Assembly: GCA_003353825.1 (NCBI GenBank)
Contig: PIVW01000045.1
Span: 1 to 19,630, forward strand
DNA length: 19,630 bases
Source of the DNA: Chloroflexota bacterium
Lineage (GTDB): Bacteria > Chloroflexota > Anaerolineae > J102
Direction: 5' to 3'
Each line of letters starts with the position of its first letter. Positions within the stretch are counted from its first letter, which is position 1. The notes below the pieces were generated by a model. The model had not been told where the DNA came from and ran no database searches. It saw nothing but the letters and a program-made list of their open reading frames with translations. The translations under genes and the position numbers were made by a program. Positions 8,354 to 15,047 of this stretch are shown here, in pieces.

Positions 8354-8470
8354 AAGTAGACAAAAAATAAGTGGACAGGGGACAAGTAGACAAGGAAAAA
8401 AGCGCTCCTGGCGCCCTGACTGCCTTGTCTACCTATTTACTTACCTACTTATTTACTTATCTACTCATTA
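8354..8470. repeat. degenerate short-period repeats flanking a hairpin between oppD and oppF
   Basis: On the plus strand AAGTAGACA, AAGTGGACA and AAGTAGACA begin at 8354, 8369 and 8384, an exact 15-base period built of alternating 8- and 7-base blocks. On the minus strand, 8432-8470 consists of 8-base variants of AAGTAAAT/AAGTAGGT. The two tracts are inverted relative to each other around a GC-rich centre. No reading frame crosses them. They resemble heptad-type intergenic repeats known in several environmental bacteria; that comparison is from memory. Confidence 0.7.
8386..8432 (-). terminator. hairpin with inner terminator-like stem between oppD and oppF
   Basis: There is a perfect 10-base inverted repeat, GTAGACAAGG (8386-8395) and CCTTGTCTAC (8423-8432). 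Nested inside, read on the minus strand, is GGCGC-CAGGA-GCGCT followed by a run of six U (8396-8401). The inner stem is only five pairs, so full termination is doubtful. Partial attenuation or an RNA-stability element between the two ATPase genes fits better. Confidence 0.5.
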
Positions 8471-9477
8471 TACAAAAAACAACTGACTGACTGTTTCTGG
8501 TTCACAGGTTTTAGGATGGGTGTTCGTTTGTCGCAAATGCCAGGCATGAAGGCCGAGCAACGGGGGTAGAAGGGACATCCGGAAGGCCGGTTGAAAGGAT
8601 GGGGGATGGAACCCTCGATGGTTGGCAGGAACTCTTTGGACGCCGAATGAATCGTGGGGATCGACTCAAGCAGCGCCTTTGTGTAAGGATGTTGCGATTT
8701 GTGAAATATGTCGTCTACCGGTCCGGTTTCTACGATTCTACCCAGATACATCACCACCACGTAGTCGGCGATCTGGGCAATGACCCCCAGATCATGGGTG
8801 ATGAAGATGATCGACATGTTATGCTCTTGTTGCAAGCGGCGCAGGAGGTTGAGAACCTGGGCTTGTGTCGTGACATCGATGGCGGTGGTTGGCTCGTCTG
8901 CGATCAGTAGTCTGGGGTTGCACGATAGGGCCATGGCGATCATCGCCCGCTGGCGCAAACCACCACTTAGCTCCCATGAATACGAGTCCATGCGTTGCTC
9001 TGGGCTTGGCATCCCCACCTCATGCAGACGTTCGATGGCAATGCGCCCGGCTTCCTTTTTACCCACATCCATGTGCAAGCGGATTGCCTCGATGATCTGG
9101 CTGCCGACCGAATGAACCGGACTAAACGCAGCCATCGGCTCCTGCGGGATCAGGGCGATCTCACTTCCCCGCATTGCCCGCATGGCTTTGCTCTCAGCAT
9201 CCATTGCCGCCAGATCGATGATCTCTTCTTGCCCATTCGCCATCTGATGTCGCCACAGGATCTCGCCATCCACGATCCTGCCCGGCTTCTGCACGATGCG
9301 CAGGACTGATTTGATGGTGACACTCTTACCGCAGCCACTTTCACCAACCACGCCTACTACCTGGCCCGGATAGACATCGAAGCTGACGCCGTCGACAGCT
9401 TGCGCCGTACCCTCATCCATCTCGAAGTAGGTTTTTAGATTGTGTATAGAGAGTAGCGGATCCGAGTCGTTGTTCAT
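8461..9477 (-). CDS. oppD: ABC importer ATPase, OppD/DppD type
   Basis: 338 aa from ATG at 9477; an upstream TTG would add seven residues without family match. Walker A is GESGCGKS (45-52), Q-loop Q112, signature LSGGLRQR (170-177), Walker B LLIADEP (190-196) and H-loop H228. Four C-terminal cysteines (C301, C307, C315, C333) match the Opp/Dpp cluster. It pairs with OppF as the heterodimeric motor for the two permeases. It follows oppC after a 135-base gap holding a short tandem repeat. The stop at 8461 adjoins the repeat/hairpin region. Confidence 0.93.
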   Translation of the reverse strand: MNNDSDPLLSIHNLKTYFEMDEGTAQAVDGVSFDVYPGQVVGVVGESGCGKSVTIKSVLRIVQKPGRIVDGEILWRHQMANGQEEIIDLAAMDAESKAMRAMRGSEIALIPQEPMAAFSPVHSVGSQIIEAIRLHMDVGKKEAGRIAIERLHEVGMPSPEQRMDSYSWELSGGLRQRAMIAMALSCNPRLLIADEPTTAIDVTTQAQVLNLLRRLQQEHNMSIIFITHDLGVIAQIADYVVVMYLGRIVETGPVDDIFHKSQHPYTKALLESIPTIHSASKEFLPTIEGSIPHPFNRPSGCPFYPRCSAFMPGICDKRTPILKPVNQKQSVSCFLYNE

Positions 9478-9534
9478 TGTGGAGCTGTCTGCGTACAAGT
9501 GGATGGATAGTTTGGGGATTTCGTGTGGTTGCCG

Positions 9535-9564
9535 GGCGTGAAACGTGAAGACGTGAAACGTGAG
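9535..9564. repeat. 15-base tandem repeat in the oppC-oppD gap
   Basis: Two adjacent 15-base units, GGCGTGAAACGTGAA and GACGTGAAACGTGAG, each made of two CGTGAAA-like blocks spaced 7 and 8 bases. It has the same 15-base periodicity as the tract at 8354-8398 but a different unit. Non-coding. Confidence 0.65.
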
Positions 9565-9612
9565 GTCCTCTTGACTGGAATACCTATGGAAGTATTAAGT
9601 CAGAGTAACTCG

Positions 9613-10809
9613 TTAATGGCTGTAGGGGTCGGCTGCATCACGCAAGCCATCGCCCATGATATTCATGGTTAAGACCGTTATCACGACCGCCAAACCTGGC
9701 AGTAGGAGCCAGGGCGCCAGGGCGATGGATTGCAGGTTTTGCGCCTCTTGCAAGAGCACACCCCAACTGATCGCCGGAGGGCGCAGGCCCAATCCCAGGA
9801 AACTTAAAAAGGTTTCACTGATGATCATGACCGGTATGGCGAGGGTTACAGCGGCGATGATGTGGCTGTACATGGTCGGCATCATATGGCGGAAGACAAC
9901 GCGCGTTTCCTTGGAACCTGTAAGCTTGGCGGCGATTACAAAATCTTCCTCTCTTAGAGATAGGAAGCGACCACGGATCTCTCTCGCCAGCGTCGTCCAG
10001 CCAATCAAGGCCAGGATAATTGTAATTGCCAGATAAGTCTGCTCAACCGACCAGGTGCGCGGCATGGCCGCCGACAGTGCCAGCCAGATCGGGATCGCCG
10101 GGAGCGATTGTAGTAATTCGATCAGCCGCTGGATTACCATGTCGGTCATTCCGCCAAAATAGCCCGATATCCCACCGAGTATAATCCCCAAGATCGTGCT
10201 GATCAAGACGGCTACGAGACCTATCGACAATGACGTGCGTGTGCCATAGACCAGTCGTGACCACTGATCCCGCCCCAAACGATCTGTACCGAGCAAGTGG
10301 AATGGCTCATCTGATTCAGGATCGGCCAGACCGATGAGATGGCGGTTGGTTTCGATGAGGCCGAGTATCTCGTATGAAAATCCTTGCGCAAAGAGCTTCA
10401 AGTAGACCTTGTTTTCCGTGTCGGTTTGCCACTCCATCCGTAAGGTTTCAGGATTGCGCTTGCCGGCAATAGCATACACAAATAGTTGGATCTGCCCCTC
10501 GTCAAAAAGGTGGACGCGCTGCGGCGGAATGAACAACTCAGTGGCGCTTGTATCGTGGGGGTCTTTCGTGCTGAAAAAGCCAGGAGCTATGCTCACAATC
10601 GCTATCAGAATGACGATGAGCGAGCTTGCTACGGCCAGGCGATGTTTTTTGAAACGCCACCACACCAACTTCCAGTTTGCCGCCACATAGATAGAATCCA
10701 CCTCCTCTTCCGGGGCGGCAGGAGGCGCGGGCGGTTGTTGCGCGAGCGCTGGCTGTGCGGCGGTCTCGCCCGGGATCATGGCTGGCTTGGGGTCTGGACT
10801 TGTAGACAT
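9613..10809 (-). CDS. oppC: ABC importer permease, OppC/DppC type
   Basis: 398 aa from ATG at 10809, which avoids the overlap into oppB that a longer reading would require. The N-terminus is a Pro/Ala-rich cytosolic tail of about 37 residues, then TM1 (about 58-76). An unusually long extracytoplasmic stretch of about 90 residues follows before LGTDRLGRDQ, the conserved entry to the permease core. Four to five further helices follow. The EAA coupling loop is EEDFVIAAKLTGSKE. It lies 20 bases after oppB and forms the translocation pore with it. The long insertion is larger than in E. coli OppC/DppC and may contact the binding protein. Confidence 0.92.
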   Translation of the reverse strand: MSTSPDPKPAMIPGETAAQPALAQQPPAPPAAPEEEVDSIYVAANWKLVWWRFKKHRLAVASSLIVILIAIVSIAPGFFSTKDPHDTSATELFIPPQRVHLFDEGQIQLFVYAIAGKRNPETLRMEWQTDTENKVYLKLFAQGFSYEILGLIETNRHLIGLADPESDEPFHLLGTDRLGRDQWSRLVYGTRTSLSIGLVAVLISTILGIILGGISGYFGGMTDMVIQRLIELLQSLPAIPIWLALSAAMPRTWSVEQTYLAITIILALIGWTTLAREIRGRFLSLREEDFVIAAKLTGSKETRVVFRHMMPTMYSHIIAAVTLAIPVMIISETFLSFLGLGLRPPAISWGVLLQEAQNLQSIALAPWLLLPGLAVVITVLTMNIMGDGLRDAADPYSH

Positions 10810-10829
10810 GGTGATAGGCTTTAGCCGGG

Positions 10830-11813
10830 CTAACCCATTCGTATGCGCGGGTCGAGCCACGCCAGTAATATATCTGAGATCAGGGTGCCGATGATGGCGA
10901 GAAAACAATAGATCATGACAATGGTGCCTGCCAGGAACATATCCTGATTGGTGAGAGATCTCAGCAGCATGGGGCCGATAGTGGGCAGGTTGAGCACAGT
11001 GGCTACGATCACGCTACCAGAGAAAATCAATGGCAAGTACCAGCCAATCGTGCTGACCAAAGGATTGAGGGCCAGACGCACCGGGTATTTCAACACCAGT
11101 CGCCACTCAGACATGCCCTTGGCCCGCGCCATCTCTACATAAGGCTTGTTGAGTTCGTCCAGCAGATTGGCGCGCATGATACGAGCCAGACGTGCTGTGC
11201 CATCCAATCCCAAAATCACCATGGGTAACCAGATATGTCTCAAAAGATCGCCCCAGCGCCCAAGCGACCAAGGGGCATCAATGTATTCAGAGGAGAAGAG
11301 GCCAGTAACGCTTACGCCGAATACAGAGAAAGCGAGCCACATCAACACAAGTGCAGTCATAAAGGTAGGTGTGGCCACGCCAAAATAATTGAAAACGCTG
11401 AAAAAATAATCTAGAAAGGAGTATTGGCGCACCGCCGAGATAATGCCGATGGGGACTGCCAGCAACCAGGTGAATACAAAAGTGAACAAACCCAGGAGCA
11501 CAGTCAATGCGAGGCGTTCACCTATCAGTTCCTTGATCGGTTTCTGCCAATCCAGAGAAAAACCCAGATCTCCAGAGAGAATGCGACCCATCCATTTGAA
11601 ATACTGGATATAGGCCGGTTGGTCCAACCCGTACAGCGATCGCAGGGCATCGATCTGCTCTTGCTCGACAGCCGAACCGGAGGCGGCCAATTCGGCGATG
11701 TAGCTGGTCACAAAATCGCCCGGTGGGGCCTGGATGATCACAAATGCAAAGATACTGAAGATAATCATCAGAAATGGCAGCAGTATCAAGCGTTTGATTA
11801 TGTATTGCGACAT
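10830..11813 (-). CDS. oppB: ABC importer permease, OppB/DppB type
   Basis: 327 aa inner-membrane permease with the family's six-helix layout: TM1 at about 10-28, an external loop with LYGLDQPAYIQYFKW and SLDW, then five helices. The EAA loop is YVEMARAKGMSEWRLVLKY, and the C-terminus is the conserved LAWLDPRIRMG. ATG at 11813 is preceded by GGAG at about ten bases. It is first of the two permeases, 240 bases downstream of the binding protein gene with two hairpins in the gap. Confidence 0.93.
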   Translation of the reverse strand: MSQYIIKRLILLPFLMIIFSIFAFVIIQAPPGDFVTSYIAELAASGSAVEQEQIDALRSLYGLDQPAYIQYFKWMGRILSGDLGFSLDWQKPIKELIGERLALTVLLGLFTFVFTWLLAVPIGIISAVRQYSFLDYFFSVFNYFGVATPTFMTALVLMWLAFSVFGVSVTGLFSSEYIDAPWSLGRWGDLLRHIWLPMVILGLDGTARLARIMRANLLDELNKPYVEMARAKGMSEWRLVLKYPVRLALNPLVSTIGWYLPLIFSGSVIVATVLNLPTIGPMLLRSLTNQDMFLAGTIVMIYCFLAIIGTLISDILLAWLDPRIRMG

Positions 11814-11840
11814 AGGCGACGGTCTCCACCGGCGCTACTG

Positions 11841-11885
11841 CCCATCCACGTGAGCTTTTCTAGACTTTCAGTCCACGTGGATGGG
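11841..11885. repeat. perfect 12-base inverted repeat (hairpin) downstream of the binding-protein gene
   Basis: CCCATCCACGTG at 11841-11852 and its exact reverse complement at 11874-11885, with a 21-base loop. There is no U-run in the operon direction, so it is more likely a 3'-end-protecting or processing hairpin than a terminator. Confidence 0.7.
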
Positions 11886-11942
11886 TTACTACCTTAGCAG
11901 TGAATTTCTAGCCCAGAGAGCGAGGAGATCGGCCACAGATAT

Positions 11943-11987
11943 ACAGATGACACAGATAGGAATATCAGTGGAATCTGTGTCATCTGT
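11943..11987. repeat. perfect 15-base inverted repeat (hairpin) in the oppA-oppB gap
   Basis: ACAGATGACACAGAT at 11943-11957 and ATCTGTGTCATCTGT at 11973-11987, with a 15-base loop. Arms are built of two ACAGAT units. It resembles the widely dispersed CACAGAT hairpins of many environmental genomes, which is a recollection and not a search result. Confidence 0.75.
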
Positions 11988-12002
11988 AGTTAGCCCTGGT
12001 TC

Positions 12003-12027
12003 GTTCTGGCTCGTCCGGGTTAGGACA
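12003..12027 (+). repeat. dispersed intergenic repeat, copy 1
   Basis: Begins GTTCTGGCTCGTCC and ends GGGTTAGGACA. It matches the copies at 17660-17682 and 19511-19536 with two substitutions. It lies 27 bases beyond the oppA stop. Confidence 0.75.
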
Positions 12028-12053
12028 GTTAGTTCTTGGAAAATCCTTGGTGC

Positions 12054-14114
12054 TTACTGCGCAAAGAAGTACTGCTCGGGTCGGGTGTTGCCGGGCGTGC
12101 GTAGCGGCCAGGTATTGCCGGCCGAGTCGGGCACATTCATCAGGTTATCATTGACGACCAATACACCCTGGATCATGGGTGTCAGGCCGACGGTGCCGAT
12201 TTCCCAGACATTGTCGGTCCAGATTCTGAACAACTCCTGGGCTAACTCGGCCTGGCGCTCCGGGCCAGAGATCTTTCCTTCGTCGATGATCTCGACGATC
12301 TTGGCGATCTCAGGCGGCGGCTCCATACCCTCTTCACCACTGGTCTGATACCAGGTGCGGATGAGGGGGGCAAAGGTCAAGGCCACCGTGCTGCGCGGGT
12401 CCATCTTGGGTTGGCCACTGAAGGGGAAGGGCGTCGAGTCCTCGTTCCATATCTCGACCATGAGGTCATTGGTGTCACGCATCTGGAAGCCTAACGCACG
12501 CTCACGAATCTCAACATGCGCCTTGACGCCAACGTCGGACCAGTTGTCCACGACGATCTGGCCAACGTCGGCCCAGTTACCAAAGGCAGTGATGACCTGG
12601 ATCTCAATGTCCAAGGGTTCGCCACTTGGCAGCAATCGGAAACCATCATCATCCCGCTCGGTCATACCGATGCCGTCTAGCAGTGCGTTGGCTGTATCCA
12701 CATCGTGTTCGGTGAATTTGAAAGCATGCTCATCGCCTGGGTAGAAAGGATGGCCGGGTGAAGGTACAGGTTGGCGGGATTCGCCAAGACCCAGGAACGC
12801 CGATTCCTTGATTCCCTCGCGGTCGATCGCGTGCGACAGAGCGATGCGGAAGTCTTTGTTCCGTAACATTTCGCCTGCGGCTGGATCATTCTGGTAGGTC
12901 TGATTGAACATCAAAACCGCATCGGAGCCACCAAACGTCGGCCAGGCGACCACATGATAGTTACCTGCGTCCTCATTCTCTTTAAGTACAGGATAGCTGG
13001 CCATATTCAAGTGGCGGCCTTGCATGTCGATCTCGCCACCTACCGCGGCCAGGTTCAACGCTTCCTTGTCGGCAAAGAAGGTAAATGTTACGTTGTCAAG
13101 GTAGGGAAGTTGGTTGCCCTCAGCGTCGACCGCGAAATAGTAGGGGTTGCGCTGTAGCCTAAATACCTGGTCAGATACATTTGATCCGTCAACCGGCACC
13201 CAGGCGGCGGTGCTGGGTCGATTACCGCTGGTGTGCGGCAGTGCTTCGACCTGGAACAGTTCGGTCCAAGTCTCAAAGCCACGTTCGTCAACCTTGGCCT
13301 GCAATTCCGCTTCATCAGCGAATGCTGGGTGGAATTGTTGCAAGTAATGAGCGGGCGCAAATGACATGATAGCAATTGACTTGTCAGCGCCATCCATGTT
13401 GGCGACATTGAGCGGGAAGGCGGTGTTAGGTTCCATGTAGGTCCACTGCACGGTAGTATCATCCAGCTTCTCCACCAAGACTGTCGAACCATCTGCATTC
13501 TGCATCCACAGCGGCACGCTTGGCATCAGATCTTCATTCTGGAGGATGTTTTCGTACCAGAACATGATATCGTCGGCTGTGAAGGGTTCGCCGTCCGACC
13601 AACTCATGCCCTCGCGCAGGGAGATCGTCCACTGGGTGAAGTCGTCATTGGCTTCATAGCCTTTGGCAATATGGGGGATCACGGCGCCGCCATCGGGTGC
13701 GAATCGCAGCAGGGCATCGTAGCTCAGACGGGTGTAATTGTTGTGGTCTGAGGGCCCAAGGAAAGCACGGCGCAGGGTGCCGCCATATTGGCCGATCTCA
13801 TCAACGACTTCCTCAACCAGCGGTTCTGCGGGCAGGCGTTCATCCACCGGTGGTAACTCACCCGCCGCCACTTTTTCAGCCAGCATGGGCGCTTCGTTGT
13901 ATTTCGATTCCATCGCCGGTTCTTCCGCAGCTGGTTCTTCCGCCGCTGGCTCTTCTGCGGCTGGTTCTTCCGCAGCTGGTTCCTCTGCAGCCGGTTCTTC
14001 TGCTGCCGGGGCGGGGGCAGGAGCCTGAGCACCACCACAGGCGGATAACACTAACCCCAGGACCAGTAGCAAGCTGCTGATCAGTAACAGGTTTCGTATT
14101 GTTCTACTATTCAT
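12054..14114 (-). CDS. oppA: solute-binding lipoprotein of the importer, SBP family 5 (OppA/DppA type)
   Basis: 686 aa from ATG at 14114 (MNSRTIRNLL), with GGAG nine bases upstream; an ATG 39 bases earlier lacks a ribosome site. A lipoprotein signal ends in the lipobox LSAC (C26). A flexible linker of six EEPAA units follows (about residues 38-70). The family-5 binding fold starts at about 100 (GQYGGTLRRAF, DALLRFAPDGG, WTISLREGMSWSDGEPFTADDI) and runs to the end. The protein is longer than E. coli OppA (about 540 aa). Family 5 binds peptides but also oligosaccharides; with an epimerase, cupin and oxidoreductase downstream, a sugar ligand is the better guess. As first structural gene it probably uses the promoter at 14571-14599. 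Confidence 0.92.
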   Translation of the reverse strand: MNSRTIRNLLLISSLLLVLGLVLSACGGAQAPAPAPAAEEPAAEEPAAEEPAAEEPAAEEPAAEEPAMESKYNEAPMLAEKVAAGELPPVDERLPAEPLVEEVVDEIGQYGGTLRRAFLGPSDHNNYTRLSYDALLRFAPDGGAVIPHIAKGYEANDDFTQWTISLREGMSWSDGEPFTADDIMFWYENILQNEDLMPSVPLWMQNADGSTVLVEKLDDTTVQWTYMEPNTAFPLNVANMDGADKSIAIMSFAPAHYLQQFHPAFADEAELQAKVDERGFETWTELFQVEALPHTSGNRPSTAAWVPVDGSNVSDQVFRLQRNPYYFAVDAEGNQLPYLDNVTFTFFADKEALNLAAVGGEIDMQGRHLNMASYPVLKENEDAGNYHVVAWPTFGGSDAVLMFNQTYQNDPAAGEMLRNKDFRIALSHAIDREGIKESAFLGLGESRQPVPSPGHPFYPGDEHAFKFTEHDVDTANALLDGIGMTERDDDGFRLLPSGEPLDIEIQVITAFGNWADVGQIVVDNWSDVGVKAHVEIRERALGFQMRDTNDLMVEIWNEDSTPFPFSGQPKMDPRSTVALTFAPLIRTWYQTSGEEGMEPPPEIAKIVEIIDEGKISGPERQAELAQELFRIWTDNVWEIGTVGLTPMIQGVLVVNDNLMNVPDSAGNTWPLRTPGNTRPEQYFFAQ
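13918..14007. repeat. in-frame 15-base tandem repeat x6 coding the EEPAA linker
   Basis: Six 15-base units, first GGTTCTTCCGCAGCT on the plus strand, differing only at a few mostly synonymous positions. On the minus strand they encode the Glu/Ala/Pro tether between the lipid-anchored cysteine and the binding domain. Copy number could vary by slippage. Confidence 0.85.
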
Positions 14115-14256
14115 AGTTTCTTTCTCCGTGGAAGAGTGTCCGGTATCCGACATCGATGTTGGAGGCCGGTTTGGATTGTGAGGAGTGAGGTTTGCAGAAT
14201 TGCCCTCCCTATCGACTATTCATGTATGGCGATGATAGGTTGTTTGCGACTGTGGC

Positions 14257-14268
14257 ATCACCTCCTTT
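14257..14268 (-). promoter_or_regulatory. orphan strong Shine-Dalgarno upstream of oppA
   Basis: The minus strand reads AAAGGAGGTGATG. An ATG (14256-14258) lies only two bases after GGAGG and opens 12 codons (MPQSQTTYHRHT, stop). It is about 145 bases upstream of oppA. It may mark a tiny leader ORF or be a leftover from deleted sequence. Confidence 0.35.
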
Positions 14269-14391
14269 AGATGAAATCAGTTCAGGTTGAAGCATGTAGG
14301 GTGGGTAGGAATGCGGATTTATGGCGCGCTTGTCAGGATGATTGGTACAGGCCGGATCACAACCTTGTTACTTCGATTATAGCGAGACTAT

Positions 14392-14502
14392 TCACCCAAG
14401 TACCTCTCTGGCTGCCATCCTCTTATTGAACACGCGCGCATCCGTTCGTATGGAAACCCCTGCCTCTTTTGCTACCTCTGCGATAGTTACACGTTTTGGC
14501 AT
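14392..14502 (-). pseudogene. LacI-family repressor, N-terminal helix-turn-helix remnant
   Basis: The minus strand from ATG 14502 reads 36 codons: MPKRVTIAEVAKEAGVSIRT, then DARVFNKRMAAREVLG, then TGA. The first 18 residues match the LacI/GalR-type DNA-binding start (VTIxDVAxxAGVS) almost perfectly. The recognition part is altered: the family has TVSRVLN where this has TDARVFN. The hinge helix and the whole sugar-binding domain (about 280 residues) are absent. It lies between the promoter/operator and oppA, where a local repressor gene would be expected. It is too short to be an active repressor. I found no continuation in other frames before oppA. Confidence 0.75.
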
Positions 14503-14530
14503 ATGCAATCGAGCCTCATCGCTCAACGAA

Positions 14531-14558
14531 TTGTTTGCGATAATGTGAACGCTAACAA
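14531..14558. promoter_or_regulatory. LacI-type operator-like inverted repeat
   Basis: TTGTTTGCG (14531-14539) and CGCTAACAA (14550-14558) are inverted with one mismatch and a 10-base spacer. The right half also lies in a 14-base near-palindrome, TGTGAACGCTAACA (14544-14557), with a central CG and 10 of 14 symmetric positions, as in LacI/PurR-class operators. It sits at the expected transcription start of the minus-strand promoter, a repressing position. Confidence 0.5.
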
Positions 14559-14570
14559 AGATATTTTCGT

Positions 14571-14599
14571 AGCATATATTACTTCTCGACCACTGTCAA
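14571..14599 (-). promoter_or_regulatory. sigma70-like promoter for the importer cluster
   Basis: On the minus strand, -35 TTGACA (14594-14599, consensus), a 17-base spacer, and -10 TATGCT (14571-14576). Predicted start is near 14563, some 60 bases before the LacI remnant and about 450 bases before oppA. Confidence 0.6.
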
Positions 14600-14840
14600 T
14601 TCCGCGCATTCTTGCATGGTATACAACCTCTATCTGTGGAACCTAACATGCCGGGGGTTTGCGGCGATCGATATGATGCGGCCGATATCCTCACGAGAAC
14701 ACCCAGACACATTTTAGGCTTAACAGTATCTCGTGTGATTGTAGAAGAACACGTGTTGCGTATTGCGTGTTACATGGTGTTTGTGCTTATGAAAGCCTTT
14801 CTAGTGTGCTGTATCCTAAGTGCTCAGTTTCATAAAACAC
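14600..14840. other. non-coding stretch between divergent transcription units
   Basis: No convincing gene on either strand: frames here are short and match nothing I recognise. The only structure seen is a short heptad-like tract, TGTTGCGTATTGCGTGTT (14754-14771), beside an ACACGTGT palindrome at 14749-14756. Confidence 0.5.
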
Positions 14841-14869
14841 TTGATTTGCGTTGTAAAATGTGTCATAAT
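14841..14869 (+). promoter_or_regulatory. sigma70-like promoter for the small membrane protein
   Basis: TTGATT (14841-14846), a 17-base spacer, and CATAAT (14864-14869). The predicted 5' leader is about 170 bases and includes the inverted repeat at 14982-15027. Confidence 0.5.
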
Positions 14870-14981
14870 TATATTGTTGAGGTAAGCACGCTTTCGCTTC
14901 GATAAGTTGGCACCCTTTAGGACCAGAATGCAACAGCTTGCGGCGCTCGCTCCTTATTTCAGGACGCAATTCTGTAAGTCG

Positions 14982-15027
14982 TTGTGCCCTAAGTCCTCAT
15001 CATTCATTTGCCTCTGGTGGGGCACAA
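14982..15027 (+). promoter_or_regulatory. leader hairpin before the membrane-protein gene
   Basis: TTGTGCCC (14982-14989) and GGGCACAA (15020-15027), 8-base perfect arms with a 30-base loop. It ends a few bases upstream of the ribosome site AAGGAGAG, so folding could influence translation. Confidence 0.4.
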
Positions 15028-15047
15028 AGTAAAAAAGGAGAGAAATT

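Noticed and set aside
8354..8470. CRISPR-like array
   Set aside because: Units are 7-9 bases with no unique spacers of 25-40 bases and no cas genes.
10810..10908. 33-residue N-terminal extension of OppC overlapping oppB
   Set aside because: It has no family similarity and overlaps the well-conserved OppB C-terminus; ATG at 10809 lies 20 bases after the oppB stop.
11943..11987. 15-base inverted repeat as insertion-sequence ends
   Set aside because: The arms are only 15 bases apart with no transposase between or beside; it is a hairpin.
13738..14028. Plus-strand frame ending in GSSAAGSSAAG repeats
   Set aside because: It is the antisense reading of the EEPAA tandem repeat in oppA; no ribosome site or family match.
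14342..14548. 68-codon plus-strand frame
   Set aside because: It is antisense to the LacI remnant and operator, which explain the sequence better.
14612..14905. 97-codon plus-strand frame in the intergenic region
   Set aside because: Low-complexity hydrophobic mix with no motif, no ribosome site, and it would overlap the predicted promoter of the downstream gene.
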